The notes: generated by a model from the sequence alone, not told the origin. A stretch of 64,000 nt of DNA from Monodelphis domestica (GCF_027887165.1 NC_077231.1:188918834-188982833), one strand, 5' to 3'. Counted from the first letter of the stretch, positions 33,126 to 45,588 are shown. Numbers and translations: made by a program.

Positions 33126-34795
33126 AATTCAGAATTCTGTTAATTTTTTATCTTTATTTCATATGACACATTTTTCCATGAGTCAGTCACCTTGCTCTCA
33201 GACCTCTTTCCCAATTCCCCCTTTGGAATGGAGTCCCTAGAGAATAATTACAACTACTCCTTTGGGGATCTAGAAGTAACCTTGAGCATCTCTGTGATTT
33301 CTAGTACTGTTGCTCATGATCCTTCACCATTCCAATCCAATGATTAATAGCCAGAGTTAATTAGCTTTTAGAAAAGTGACTTGCTAAGCAAGTATGCAAG
33401 GTGAATTATTACTGAATCATCCCTCCAAAATGGCAGCACAGTCTCCCCAGGAACATGCAAGGTCCCTGGAGAGAGTGGACGAGACTAAGAGAATACATGT
33501 AACCAAAAGGTAAACTCTGCTCTTCGTTGCTGGAAATTCTTGTATTCCTTTGTAGTTCTTCCTAGGTGTATCCCCATACTGCACTGGGAGACCCTCTGTC
33601 CTTATAGAAGCCTGAAGCTCTCTATCTTTTATTTGCCTTTCTAGTTTGCCACTGTTATATCCCTGAATTCCTAAGGTAGATCCTCTTTTCAGTCACTGCT
33701 GCTCCAGGGACACTGCTATTAATACTTATTGAACTCCAGAGATCCTGTCCTTTCAAGTGACTACATCTGGTCAGCAACGTCTAGTGGAGAGAAACTGGAT
33801 GATCCTTATTCTCCAGGGCAATCCCCTCAGGAGTCCTTGACTGCTAGAGTTGACCATATTCACTGCTGCTGTCATTCTCAGTTTTGAACTGGCTTGCTAT
33901 ATGATGCATCTGTAAACCTAGAGGTCTGGTTCTTCTCCACAAACACAGAGTATTTCTTATGTGTATTAATTGTCTCTGTCTGATGATACACACCAACATC
34001 TGTAGATGCTAAGAGTTAGAATGTAATTGAGGAATATTAATCTCTTAAATGTGGAAGAAATTTGTCCCATACTTCACTATAGAGAGCAGATTTCCCTCAT
34101 AAAATAAAAAATGCAACTGCTGGAGTGCTGACAGGATCAAGCTCAATGAATGAAAACACCATCTGTGTTGCTAAGACATGTACCTGTTTGTATGGTTTTC
34201 TCCTCAACAGCACCTTGTTGACAGTGTGAGTGAATTTTATATCAATATAAAGTGTGAGCTTACTGCTGCAGGAGTCTGTAATGTGGGAAATAGGTGCATT
34301 GAAAAGCATAAGATTGATTGCCCCTGTAAAAAGCAGAAACACACCATGCACCAGAGAGTACGTATACAGAGAAGTAAAAGAGGGTTAGCAGCACATTCAA
34401 ATTCATCAGAGGTTCAATCTTGCATTCCATCTGAGGTGGGACCAATTCCAAACTTTATACTCCAAATTGAGAATTTTAAAACAAAATTACAGTATCTAAT
34501 ACCTTGACATATAAATGACTATTATGTTTAAACCCCCCTTATGAAACATAAGTCAGAGACAAAAGAAAATGGAATAACATAAAACAGTTTAGTATTATAT
34601 ATTTGGAAAAATTCCTGATCACATCATTACATTCTCCCCCAAAAGTAGAAAAATAATTTTATGTACATATATTCAAATGTCATATAAGTATCGGTCATAA
34701 CTCTTAATGATTTAAAAACAGATTTTCCTCTACTTTGCATTTTAAATTATTATTGTCCATTTAACATCAAATTTTCCTATAACAAAGCCAATGTT
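33126..34795. other. Non-coding sequence without a recognised gene
   Basis: Contains a 19-bp palindrome (ACAGAATTCAGAATTCTGT, 33,122-33,140). The 109-codon frame at 34,178-34,507 has no motif, and opposing frames overlap it. I see no conserved exon structure. Confidence 0.5.
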
Positions 34796-34985
34796 ACATC
34801 ATAGAATATTGGAAGTGACCATATAGATAATTTATTTCCATCTTTCTCATCTTTCCATATTGAAAATGAGGAAATAGAGACCCACAGAGGTTAAATGACT
34901 TGTTCAAAGTTTCAGTTATGAATTGGCAAAACTGGAATTTGAAATCAGTGCCTCCAAATCTGAATTTAGCATTCTTAATGATGCA
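34796..34985 (-). mobile_element. CORE-SINE with L3-like tail, antisense
   Basis: CATAGAATATTGGAAGTGACC, CATATTGAAAATGAGGAAAT, AGAGACCCACAGAGGTTAAA, TGACTTGTTCAAAG, then AACTGGAATTTGAAATCAGTG and a final AATTTAGCATTC block; the order fits the reverse of a CORE-SINE. Confidence 0.7.
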
Positions 34986-35289
34986 TTATTACAGCCACAG
35001 TAAAAGATGGCTTCTTTTCAAAATTTTCTTATTTTTTTTATTGTTAAAGAACACTTATTTTCTCTCACTCCCATCTACCTCCCTCTGCAGTGATGTGGAT
35101 ATGAGAAGATTCAAATATTTCTCATAGCTTCCCCAAGGGTATAGCTATGACTCAGATAAAAAAAGAAAAAGCAAGATTTTAAAAAATCTAAACTTTTACA
35201 AAAGTTAATTTTAACATTTGTTTTGAGGTTACAAAAAGCAAAAAAAAAAAAACAAAAAAACACTTTTTATAAAAGTATTCACAGGACAA

Positions 35290-35440
35290 TGAATGAATCA
35301 CTGAAGCATTTTTAAATCCTCTGCTATTTTCAAAGCACCAAACTAAACTCTAGGATACAAATGGAAAGGGAAGACAGTTCCTGCTTTTAAGGAGCTCACA
35401 TTCTAATGGGAAAGGCAACAGAGACTGAAGGTTTCACCTT
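35290..35440 (-). mobile_element. L2 LINE 3' region, antisense
   Basis: AAACTCTAGGATACAAATGG, AGACAGTTCCTGCTTTTAAG, then GAGCTCACATTCTAATGGG is typical of the antisense L2 3' region. Confidence 0.7.
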
Positions 35441-36159
35441 CAAGTTGGATCTAAAGGCTATTTCAAAGACCTTTGTATCAATTCCTTTGGCATATCTAAG
35501 AGTTGGTTTTTCTAATTCATAGAAAGAAGGGAGTAAGCTAGGAAAAATTGTGAAGAAATAAAGATACAGAGTTGTTACAGATAAAATGGACTACTGCAAA
35601 GATTAAAATTATGAGGGATCTGATTAAAAAAAACAAATAAAAACAGCAACAATACTTCACATGATATTCAGGAATCTACTTAAGGATAATCTAAATCCAA
35701 GTTAACAATTATAGAATTTACAAGTGAGATTTGTATAATAAACAATGGTTGGTTTGATGCCACTTGGGTTAGAATAACATATCTTTTGTTAAAAATTCTG
35801 ACTTTGGGCATTCCTCAATTCCTTAGTTTTCTCATTTTAAAAAAAAAAGGAGCCTTGTGATGAAGCATTTCTACTTTCCCTTCTAGCTATTGATTATATA
35901 ATATTAGTACAGAGAAACATAAATGAAAGCAGGTATATTTATTCAACTGTTAAAGCTTTGTGATGGTGATAGGTTCAAGCTCATGAAAAAGCAGGTGGTT
36001 AAAATTTCAATATGATTATTATACCTGGGAATCTGGGAAATTATACAGGACTTTTTTTTGGTTTGTTTTATTGACTGCCTAGATAAGAAAGTATTGGAGA
36101 AAATCTCAATAATACAGATTAAATTTAAAATGTGTTGAGCAGGGAATTTTTTGGAGAAT
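35441..36159. other. Non-coding sequence without a recognised gene
   Basis: AT-rich; no family recognised. Confidence 0.5.
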
Positions 36160-36335
36160 CTCACAGTGAGAATCAAACAACTAGAAGAACTCAAAAAGGA
36201 ATTTAAAAATTAAATAAGAAAGGTTGAAGAAATGGAAGTAATACAGAAAGAAAATGGCTTTAAAAGCAAAACTGGTCAACTGGAAAAAGAAACACAAAAA
36301 TGTAATGAAGAAAAGAGTTTCTAAAAAATTCACTT
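36160..36335 (+). mobile_element. L1 ORF1 coiled-coil fragment, sense
   Basis: A-rich sequence with AAAAGGAATTTAAAAATTAA and AAAACTGGTCAACTGGAAAA, close to 24,915-25,080 of the L1 5' piece. Frame disrupted by stops. Confidence 0.75.
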
Positions 36336-36794
36336 TGTTTTTTTGACATAACTTTTATTTTTATCAGAATATCCTAGAAAGTGTTAATGAAGCTATGTAA
36401 TATGATCTCTTTCAATTCTCAAAGTTTCAATAATTCTGTACAAACCACTAAATTTCATCTCTTATCTTCAAGGTTCTAATTAGCTGGCCCTTATCATTAT
36501 ATACACTGATTAGTTTTTATGTCACAAATTATGTACTTACTAATTCATTGTTAGAGCAATTAACATTTCAGACTTTAGGAAAATGGCAGTTCTCATAAGC
36601 ACAAACAAATATTCCACCTCTCATAGATTCTAATTGTTTTGTTATCTTTTCATCACTTTTGTATTAACTATATAATATCATTACAACTTCCCTGTCTCTT
36701 AGACTGAGACAGAATCACCATGCTTCTAAGAAATAGTGGTTTGAATTCCCCATTACCCAAAATGTATATATATACTATGTTTAAATTTCTGGGA
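36336..36794. other. Non-coding sequence without a recognised gene
   Basis: AT-rich, nothing recognised. Confidence 0.5.
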
Positions 36795-37740
36795 TGTTTC
36801 TTATGAATACAAACTATAGATCAAGAAATAAAGGTTCCAATAAGATTTTATTAGTTATATAAAGCATCCAACCCAAGGGAAAGGTCCTGACTGTGATCTA
36901 AATTAAGGCCTATTGACTTGAACTAGTCTCCAGTGGCCATGATTTCAGGAGGAACCAAAATTGCTTGCCAATTTTTCAGTGTTGAGTACTGTAGAGATAA
37001 TTTAAGGGTTGTGATTTAAAATTTAAATTAATTGGTTGCCAGGGGAAAATCCCCCCCACAATATCCAACTCAGTCTGGAAATTTGTGTTAATTTTAATTA
37101 ATATAGAGGAAAGGATTTTGAGGAGAAAGAGGGAAGAGGGTATAGGATTTCTCCTGCCTGACCTGTGCCAGGGAGAGTTCAAGATCTCCACCTCTAGGTC
37201 TCTGAAGGAGATTAGAGGCTTCTAAGAGGATAAAGTTTGGAAAGTAACAGCCAGAAACTCACCACTGAACCAGACAATAGCCATAGCCATGCCAAGATGC
37301 CAAAAGGCCCAGCAGGCTGCTACCAGTCAATTCTACACCGCCAAAGTTATCAGAGAGAGGAGGTGATGTGAAATATATAGACCTTTTACTCTTTTGTCCA
37401 TTCCTCTAAATTTTCACATCTACTAGTCATATCAGAGGCTTTCTCCAGGACTGCCCGTTCTTTAGTTCTCATCTTCTTTGATTAGATTATATCTTTTGAG
37501 TTACTTAACACTTGTTTGTTAAGTTTACCTTTTGTTAGTTACTTAACCTTTTTGTGATTAATTTACCCTTTATAGTTACTTAATACTTTTTGTATTAAGA
37601 TCTGAAATTAGACTTAGCTCAAAGTTCTAGCTTCACTATAAAGTAAGAACTAAGTACCTTCATTGTTCAATCAGGAGATTACAATTTCATCTTCTCCATA
37701 AAGTACAATCTAAGTAGGGTGGGGTAATCTAAATTTCACA
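36795..37740 (-). mobile_element. Probable solo LTR of an endogenous retrovirus, antisense
   Basis: On the minus strand it starts TGTGAAATTTAGATTACCCC (37,740) and ends ...ATAAGAAACA (36,795), a TG...CA pair. An AATAAA signal on the minus strand lies near 36,845-36,853, about 50 bp before the 3' end. Internally it has a 36-39-bp unit repeated about 2.7 times (37,494-37,599) and a GC-richer stretch at 37,130-37,340. No matching target-site duplication was found, so the exact edges are uncertain. No retroviral genes. Confidence 0.55.
37494..37599. repeat. 36-39-bp tandem repeat, about 2.7 units
   Basis: Units begin near 37,494, 37,530 and 37,569. Each contains AGTTACTTAA followed by CTTTTTGT-like and TAAGTTTACC or TTAATTTACCC blocks. 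They lie in the presumed U3 part of an LTR-like element. Confidence 0.8.
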
Positions 37741-38311
37741 GTACTATTAAGTAGTAGTGAGAGAAGAGCCAAGAGCCATAGCATCTGGTGGTCAATGGAG
37801 CTTTCAAGTTTGGAGGAAATAGTGGTCCCCATTTTCTTATAAAATTTCAAATGAATTACCAAACTCAGTTTGAAATAATCAAAATAGTTTCAAAACATGT
37901 TTCATTCAATAACAAAGCTTAATTTCCTAATACCTTATTTATATAGTTATCACTTTTTATGCTTTATTTATATATAAAAGTCATAAAATGAGAAAAAGTT
38001 TTAACTTTATAAAAGCACATATACTCTTTAATAATAAAATTTAATAATAATCTTTAATATTATTGGAAAGGAAGGAAAGGCAAATTTTCCCTACAAATTT
38101 TAGTTATGTTGGCTTAATTATGCACAAAATATACTCCGGTATATTTGGAAAGTTGTTATTTGCCAGAGTAATGCCTAGGACTGGGGTAATAGGACTATAT
38201 CCTAGATGCCAACTTGATGGGAGACATGGTTGTTCCATATAGTTTTCCTCTTATGTATTCTTTTATTAACTTATAGTTTTTATATGACCTTCTCTGAACC
38301 CTACACTGAGA
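37741..38311. other. Non-coding sequence without a recognised gene
   Basis: AT-rich; nothing recognised. Confidence 0.5.
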
Positions 38312-38545
38312 TGCTAGAGTAAGAATGCTGAATTTGGAATCACCAAGACCACATTCAAGTCCAATTTTGTATGCTTAATGCTATGTGCCTATGAAAACCA
38401 TTTTCCTTGGATTCAGTTGCTTCATCTTTAAAATGGATATAATAATAGTACCTACCTCATTGTAGAAAGCATCAAATGAGTTAAATTAAATATAGTATTT
38501 TGCAAACCTTAAAAATCTATGTAAAAGCAATCATTATATTTATGT
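38312..38545 (+). mobile_element. MIR/CORE-SINE, sense
   Basis: A GAATTTGGAATCACCAAGACC head, TTGCTTCATCTTTAAAATGG, ATAATAATAGTACCTACCTC, CATCAAATGAGTTAAAT, then TTTGCAAACCTTAAAAATC. Full module order of a MIR-like SINE. Confidence 0.75.
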
Positions 38546-38757
38546 CCCCATTTAGGGTTTTCTTGGCAAATATACTAACATTATTTGCTATTTTCTTCTC
38601 TAGCTCATTTTTATAGATGAGGAAACTGAGACAAACAGGTTTAAAGACTTTAAGAGTCACACAGTCAGTAATTGCCTGATATCAGATTTGAACTCAGAAA
38701 GATGACTCTTCTTAACTCCAAGTCTGGCAGTTCATCCACAATGGCACCTAGCTAATT
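38546..38757 (-). mobile_element. MAR1-type SINE, antisense
   Basis: TGTCCCCATTTAGGGTTTTCTTGG, TTCTTCTCTAGCTCATTTTTAT, AGATGAGGAAACTGAGAC, AGAGTCACACAGTCAG, AGATTTGAACTCAGAAAG, and a CAATGGCACCTAGCT end at the tRNA head. Near full length in reverse, adjoining the MIR. Confidence 0.85.
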
Positions 38758-40082
38758 CCAACAATAACAAAATATGATTATGGTTATTAGCCTCAGCCAT
38801 CATCCTTTACCCTTTCAAGGGTTCTGCAGTTCTTATACTAGTGTCCTCGGGCTTACCTTCCCTGAATGCTCAAATCCCTAATAGAGAGTAACTCCACCTT
38901 ATATGTCAAATCCCTCATTCCCAGCAGTTAGCCTCAGGGTATTGTTGTGCTCTCATCCCCTCCAAATTTTCTTAGGTGTCATAATCCATACTTATAGATT
39001 TTCTATAGACTAGGTATACAAGTCACCCAATTCATACTTTGGCTAGACAGGCAATGGCCATAGGGACTGGTATTTTTCACCAATCTTTGCCCTTTACTTA
39101 CTCTTGGAATTTTTCCTGGGTTCATTGTCACCTCAACATGGGAACAAGACTCCTTAGACTCCCATTTCTAGTTCAGCTTAGATTCCTGAAGAATAATTTT
39201 ATTTGGGAATTTAGTTTGAGTCCTCCCTAGCAGAAGAGAGAGGAAGTTTATATCCAGAGCAGAAACAAGGAATGTTATTCCTACCCAGAAGGAGAACTTT
39301 AATCAATAAAGAATTATAGTATAATTAACATAAGCTGAGAGTTAAATATACAAGCCTATTTGAGAATTTTGAAAAAGGCATGTTCATGACCTATTTTACA
39401 TTTCAGTTCTACTAAATACAGCCTGATCTATCTATGCCAAGTGGGTTCATTTCTTTCTGGTGGTTTCTTTCTCTGTCAGTGACTTTCCTTCTCTTCCAGC
39501 AGTCAGTTAGTCAATGAGTATTTGAGTATTTGTCATCATGACTTTGGTAGAAGCAAAGAACTGGATTTAGAAATTTTCAAGAAATTGGTACAAAGAAGAG
39601 CTTTATTATTATGCCATGCAGCCAGAAGGCAAGCAAAAACACAAACACATTCACACACATGTACTCTATGTGGCAATATAAACAACAGATATTCATCTCA
39701 CAGAAGAAAGTCATGTAGCAGGAAGGAAGAGATTTATTAGGGAAGAATCATTCTCAAAGTTGGGGTTTCGATGGCAAAATATATATACCCTAAGAATGGC
39801 CATGGTTGAGACCTAGTAATCAATGCCAAATGTAGGAGGGTTATTCCTAAGCAGTAGAGAAGGGATACGCTGGTAGGGAGAGTGTCTTGGGACTACATAC
39901 TGGGATGGAAGTGATGGGGAGAGGACCTTAAATGAACTAAGACCCCTAAACTGATCAAGAGTTTCAGCCAATCAAAAATCATCAGTTTTATCAGCCTGGC
40001 ACAGTTCATAATCTGTGAATGGAGAAGTACAAAGGATCTATGCAAACAGTATAACTACAACATCAAGCAATATAAGGTTTAC
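38758..40082. other. Non-coding sequence without a recognised gene
   Basis: Short frames only (up to 72 codons). The stretch 39,430-40,010 is richer in purine runs and could be a decayed LTR, but I cannot support it. Confidence 0.45.
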
Positions 40083-40320
40083 AATTAACACAACCTTTAT
40101 TAAACACTTACTGAGTGCCAGGCATTGTCCTGAGTACTTGTGGTACCAAGAAAACCAAAAAGTATTTTACCCCCCAGGAGCTTGCGTTTTCTCAAGGGGG
40201 AGACAGCATGTGAAAAATTGTACACCCAAAATATTATATATTTGTAGAGGAACAGAAGAGATTGAGAAAGTCCTTTTTGCAGACAGTAGAATTTAAGCAA
40301 AGTCTTGAAGGAAGCCAAGC
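40083..40320 (-). mobile_element. L2 LINE 3' region, antisense
   Basis: CCTTTATTAAACACTTACTG, AGTGCCAGGCATTGTCCTGAG, CCCCCAGGAGCTTGCGTTTTC, then AAGTCTTGAAGGAAGCCAAG. Frames of ~90 codons across it on both strands are accidental. Confidence 0.75.
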
Positions 40321-42044
40321 AGTCTTTTGATGCCTCTGCTGCTTCTGTTCTAGCTGCTGCTGTGGCTGCCCTTTTCTTGAGTGACCAGGATTGGGAAAAG
40401 ATACCAAGTACCGAAGGAAATGCACCAATGAAAGAGACACAAGCAGAAGTCTATCGAGTGCCTGATAGGGGCGTGCTAGGTGCCTGTGTACTTAGGGAAC
40501 CAGGCTGTGTTGGGAAAAGGGCATCTCCTTCCAGGGATGGGCATTTCCTTTACTTCTCTCAATTCCTGGGGAGCAGAGAGTCTTTCTTACACTTTAAGGC
40601 TGTCAAGAAGGAGAGGCCCTGGGGTGAGAGATTGCCCTCTAAGTATAGCCACCTGTATAGCTAAGCCAGCAATTAAAAGTGGCCTCATGACAGATAAGAA
40701 GCAGTCAGATTGTCTATACTTGCCCTGAAATAGCAGAAGGAAAGGAAGTGCCACTCCATCATGCATCCTTAAAGGGAGCACCACAACAGAAAAATTTACC
40801 TCAGGGTAGAAAACATGACTCCTCCATGCTAACAATCAATCTCAAATGATTCAAGCTGTCTGCTTCTAGTTACATTCACTCACTCTGAGAAGTTCTATGT
40901 GTTGCTGGAAATATCTATAGAAGATGCTTGCTCGTGTCTCTGTTTTGAGTCCCTCTCCATCGTTCCTCGGCCCCTTGCCCTGATTCTCAGTGATAAACTA
41001 CAATTTCATTCATCTATGTTTCATTTATCTAGATTTTTGGATTCTATCCATCATTCAAGGTAATTTGACACAGAAAAAAAATACACTGGCAAAGCTATCG
41101 AGTGTCTGTTTAGCAGCACTGTGTGTTCTATTTGCAAGGTACTCTACCATGTTCAGAAGGAAGGGGATTCTCCCCCCTGTAAAATTTTCCCAAGAGTTTT
41201 GTGTCAGAAGTCTTTGGCCTGGTTGTGAAACGTAAGACTGCGTACAGAACTCTCCAAAAAAGGACGGCTATGTTAATTCAAACATCTGAAAGGAGAGGAA
41301 AGGTCCTTTCCTTAGAGAGGACAAAATCTGATTAGGACAAGACGGTAAAAGAAACTGCCGACATGCACTGTGTGATGGAACTATTTCTTTCTCTTGGCTT
41401 AAGAAAAGCCACATAGAGAAGAAAGCAAGGGTCACCAAGCAGAAAACCAGTTTCTCTTTCCTGAAAAGAAACAAAGAGAGAAGGTTATTAGCAATAACTG
41501 TGTTCAGGCTAGCAGAGTGCGAAAACGAATGTGATCAAACAACTATCAATTAAAGACTGCCAAGAGAAGGCTGCCAGGGACACTTTAACCTTAAGTACTA
41601 GGGAGATGTGCACAATTTCAGTACCCAAAGGACCACAAATGAAAGGAAGGATTGACAGTTTCCCTTAAAAAAGCAGAGTTAGGAAAAAAGGAAGATTGCT
41701 AACAATTAAACTAAAGGACTAATTTGGACCTGAACTCATTCATTTATTTAACTCTTTCTCTGAATTGTATGTGTGATTTCTGATAGCTTATTTCATTTCT
41801 CTGGGCCTCAGTTCCACTATCTGAAAAATGAGGAAGTGGATGAAAATGATCAAAAGGAAATTCCTTTCTAGAAATGCAGGTCTAGAAGTCAAGATTTTTA
41901 TGATAGCCCAGGTCATATACAAGATAGAAAAATATCTAAGACTGTACAATTCTTCCATTTCACTAGAAGAATACTGTCTAACTTTATTTCCTAAAGCCTT
42001 CTCTACATCGTGGGTTTTTTAAATTAATATTCAACAACTAAGTA
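40321..42044. other. Non-coding sequence; MIR fragment at 41,780-41,890
   Basis: A 119-codon frame at 40,305-40,664 begins inside L2 sequence and overlaps other frames. It has no motif, and I do not call a gene. TTCTCTGGGCCTCAGTTCC and CTGAAAAATGAGGAAGTGG at 41,796-41,840 are a MIR core. Confidence 0.5.
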
Positions 42045-42279
42045 TTATATTTTTAAAGTTTTATTAATAATAAATAAAGCAAAAGAACTGCTTGAACTCA
42101 GCCTGGTTGCCGGTCAAAGAGAGGAAACGGGAGGAGTTACAACCACTTATAATCAATCACACAAAGGCAAGGACACAGGAAAATGGAAAAGGATTCTAGG
42201 TAATACAGAAAGGAATTTTGGGTAATGTAGTTTTTAGGGCTTCAAGAATTTCTAACACTATAACCCCCACTCCACAACA
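42045..42279 (-). mobile_element. Short solo LTR-like element, antisense
   Basis: On the minus strand it starts TGTTGTGGAGTGGGGGTTAT (42,279) and has CTACATTACCCAAAATTCC, a GC-richer core, then AATAAAACTTT near the 3' end (42,055-42,070). This layout (TG start, AATAAA close to the end) resembles the LTRs at 245 and 46,843. The 3' edge and target-site duplication were not resolved. Confidence 0.55.
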
Positions 42280-42425
42280 GCAATTATTCAATTAGTAGGT
42301 AATTGCTTGGAGTCACCAAGTTGTTAAGTGACTTGTCCTGGCTCATATAACCATTATTTGTCAGGCTGAACTTGAACCTGCATCTTTTTGACCCTGAGGT
42401 CAATCCTTTCTCTGCTACTCAAGCA
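42280..42425 (-). mobile_element. CORE-SINE/MIR remnant, antisense
   Basis: AAGTTGTTAAGTGACTTGTCC, GCTCATATAACCATTATTTG, AACTTGAACCTGCATC and a CTGAGGTCAATCC end. Confidence 0.6.
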
Positions 42426-43469
42426 AAAATGTAATTTGACTAGTTCTGCTCCTATTGGCTCTAGCCTCTGCTGACATATTTCCAGTTATTTGCAGAGAGC
42501 CTGCTCTATTACTGCTTACTCTTAACAAGTCTCTGGGCATGCCATTTCAATCTACTTTCAAACTATCTCATTTGAACATTTCCGTTGTTGTAACTGTTAA
42601 GGCTGATGCATTACAAAATGTAAATTGCATTGTATCAGCTATTGCTTTTATGTGCCTTGGCTCTAGTTCCCATAGTGAATGATGATGAGATGCATGGAAA
42701 GTGAATCAGAGATTCATAGAAATGAGAGATAGAAAAAGACTTATTGGGCTGTCTAGTTTCATCCCCACCCCCGCCTCCAGCAGGGAAGGACTGTTTTCCA
42801 TAATATGCATTTAGGCAGGCCTGTTTCTCCCTAACAGGTACAGAATTGTTCATTGTTTTTTACTCTGGATCTGCACAGTTCCAGCTTCCTCTCTTTTCCT
42901 CCAAATGTTTCAAGGGACATTGATTGGCTATTTGAGGTAATATTTCTGTTCCTGGACCAAAGAGAAGACTGAGTTATTCAATTATTCAATATTTGATCAG
43001 GATATAAAGGATTAATTTTTCCTCCTAATGTAGCCATTCTCTTTAGTTTGGAGAAGTTGAGTATCCTCCCAAGCTCAACCAGTGATCCTATCTTCTTGGA
43101 AATTTTTTAATGGAAATATCCCAAGGCCAAGTCAGAATTCCAAAGGACTTCAATGAACCATTAGGCAATTCCCTAAGTATTTGTCTCCTCTAGGAATATA
43201 ACCCTAATAAGTCCCAGAAAAAAAAGAGATTTATATCCCTAGTTTGAGAAAGAGGATATCAGGGCAGAGTCTAGCTGTTCACCTTATGGCAATATATTTT
43301 TTTCTTTTTTTCTTTTTTTTCTTTTTTTTCAATCTACTTTCTAAAATCATTTTTATTTCTAAAATTTTTTTTCTATTTTATTTTTTCTAAAAATCATTCT
43401 AGTTCTAATAAATAATCCTGAGTATAATAATTTGGTTCCAGGATTCATTTTTAAATACTTTATTATTCA
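42426..43469. other. Non-coding; L3-tail remnant at 42,704-42,770 and T-rich tract
   Basis: AGATTCATAGAAATGAGAG at 42,709 resembles the antisense L3 end. A T/C-rich tract lies at 43,297-43,330. No credible gene. Confidence 0.45.
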
Positions 43470-43690
43470 TATAATGGTATAAAAGAAAGACTCCTAAGTT
43501 CAAGATCAGAAAATTTGTGTTTAAGTCCTGGTTTTGCAAGTTGGAAAGGTTGCTTACCTTTTCTGTGCCTAAGATTAGTTCTTTGTAAGAGGATGGTAAT
43601 ATTTACATTACATACTTAAAAGGATATTTGGAAGAAAACTCTTCAAAACCATTAGAGAACTATAATAACAATAGCAATCTTTTTAATATT
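43470..43690 (+). mobile_element. MIR/CORE-SINE, sense, degraded
   Basis: TGGTATAAAAGAAAGACTCC head, TGTGTTTAAGTCCTGGTTTTG (B-box-like), TACCTTTTCTGTGCCTAAG, GAGGATGGTAATATTTACAT, and a CCATTAGAGAACTATAATAAC tail. Confidence 0.6.
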
Positions 43691-44106
43691 ATATATTTCT
43701 TTTCAACCTCATTTTCTTTTTAAAATTTTTTTAATTCCAATTTCTCTCCCTCCCTTTGATCCCCACTATTATACTCACTGAAAAGGGAAGCAAACTGATT
43801 TCAATTATACATGTGAAACTATATAAAATATATTTCCATTTTAGATATATAATAAGAAACTCAAGAAAAATAAAGTAAGAGGAATTTATTACAATTTGCA
43901 CATAGAGTTCATCACTTCTTTCTCTGGTAGTGGGGAACTTTTTTTTTTCTTTTTTATTCCTTTGGAATTGTCCTGGGACATTTGTAGATCAGTGTAGCCA
44001 ACTCATTCGTTGGTGATCATCATTACAACATTGTAGTTAATGTGCACAATGATTTCCAGAATCTTCTCACTTTATTTTGCATCAGTTCATATAAGTCTTG
44101 AGTAAT

Positions 44107-44902
44107 TGTGGTGGTAAGGAAGCAGAAAGGGAGAATGGAGTTCTCCCTCTCAAGGTAAGGCAAAGGAGGGGTATCTGTTGTTGAGACTGACCAGGAAGGA
44201 GGAGGGTGTCTGTTTGTTTCCCCCTTCAGTCTTCCCTAATTATGACCCCTCACCTATCCTATGGTATTACTCCCCTCGATCACTTTTGCTGTTCAGCAAG
44301 CTCCTTTTCTTATGGGGTCCCTTCACTCCCCCCTCAGTTTAAGCTGCCCCTTACTCAGTCTTCAGCCAGTTATAAAAGATCACAAATTTATTCTAATGTG
44401 GTAATAAAACAGGATGGAGTGGGGAAAGGCTGGTAAGTTGAGGCAAAAGGGAAGAGGAAGAAGGAGTCGCTAACTGTCTAAACTCTTTCCCCCCAACGTT
44501 GAGGGGAACTTGGGCTCAATGACTTCATGTCCCAAAACCTTGAACCCTGGCTTCAGCCCTGCCCAGCAGGAGCTTCAGTTCAGGTGGGGAAACTGTGGAG
44601 ATTCTTCTTATGAACTTTCTTCTTTCTGTCTTTATCCACTTGTGGGGGCTTTGAGAGAATGGAAATCAGGATTTCAGGAAAAGAAGGGATTCTTGGGATC
44701 AGCCCAGCCAAGACTGAACTTCATCTCAGCTGTCTCTGAGACAGAGAAAGTCTCTGTCTCAGTCCCAACTGCCTGCTCTCTGGATTCCTTTTTCCTTAGG
44801 ATTCCAAATCTCTCCAGTCTATCCCTGGCTGCTGCTAGAACCTTTGTTCTTTTCATTTCTACAAAGTCTCTGAGATCTCTTATAAATCTCTCCTCTTCCA
44901 CA
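44107..44902. mobile_element. LTR-like element inside L1
   Basis: A GC-richer ~800-bp block replaces part of an antisense L1 3' UTR. Ends TGTGG and CCACA are short inverted repeats of retroviral type. GTAAT lies on the left edge (44,102-44,106) and again at 44,914-44,918, which could be the target-site duplication if the true right edge is 44,913. TATAAAAG (44,371) and signals on both strands (AATAAA plus near 44,403, minus near 44,388) leave the orientation open. A 135-codon frame (44,510-44,917) and an opposing 75-codon frame show no retroviral motif. Confidence 0.6.
44736..44762. repeat. Perfect 12-bp-arm palindrome
   Basis: CTGAGACAGAGA, AAG, TCTCTGTCTCAG: a perfect stem with a 3-nt loop inside the LTR-like element. 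Confidence 0.95.
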
Positions 44903-45588
44903 CTTGTCGTGATGTAATCGTTTTTAGAGCACTTTTATATCACTATAGATAGCTTTGATTTCTTCTTTTAAATACTGCCTATTCATATCTTTAGCCATTA
45001 ATTATTTGAAGAATTAATTATTTTTATAAACTTTACTCATTTCTCTATATACTTGGAAAACTATTTTGTTTTTGTTTGTAAAACATAATTTTTTATTTGT
45101 AAAAAAATTTGCCCTTTAAATGTTTGATATTAATTTATATTCTATGGTACCTTTTATCAAATATAATTTTTCTGAACCTCTCTTCTAATAAGGTCTCTTT
45201 TGGCTTTGGCTTTTTATGAGATCATCATTATTATCTGCCTTTATTTCATCTGAGGCATAATAGATAATACTCTAACTTTTAATTTGACTGTGTGTCTCTG
45301 TGTTTCAAATGTATCTCCTATAAATAAGATATTATAGGATTCTGGTGTCTAATCAATTCTACTATTCATTTACCTTTTGTGGGTGACCTCATCCCATTCT
45401 AATTCAGTTATAATTAATTTTTGTGTATTTCTCTCCATCCTATTTTTTTCTGTTTATTATTCTCTCTTTTTTATTTAATCCCTGTTTAAAAATCTGTTTT
45501 ATTTCTGATCACTGCTTTTCTAAATCTGTCCTATTGTTACCACTTTATATCTTTTATCACCTTTCCCTCCTACTTCCCTATTGGGTAA

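Noticed and set aside
34178..34507. 109-codon plus frame, Cys-containing
   Set aside because: No recognisable domain or splice context; two minus frames overlap it.
39430..40010. Possible additional LTR
   Set aside because: Purine-rich texture only; no TG...CA ends, signals or duplication found.
40305..40664. 119-codon plus frame
   Set aside because: Starts in antisense L2 sequence, has no motif, and overlaps frames on both strands.
44510..44917. 135-codon frame
   Set aside because: Lies wholly within an LTR-like block, has no domain, and an opposing frame overlaps it. GC-rich sequence lengthens chance frames.
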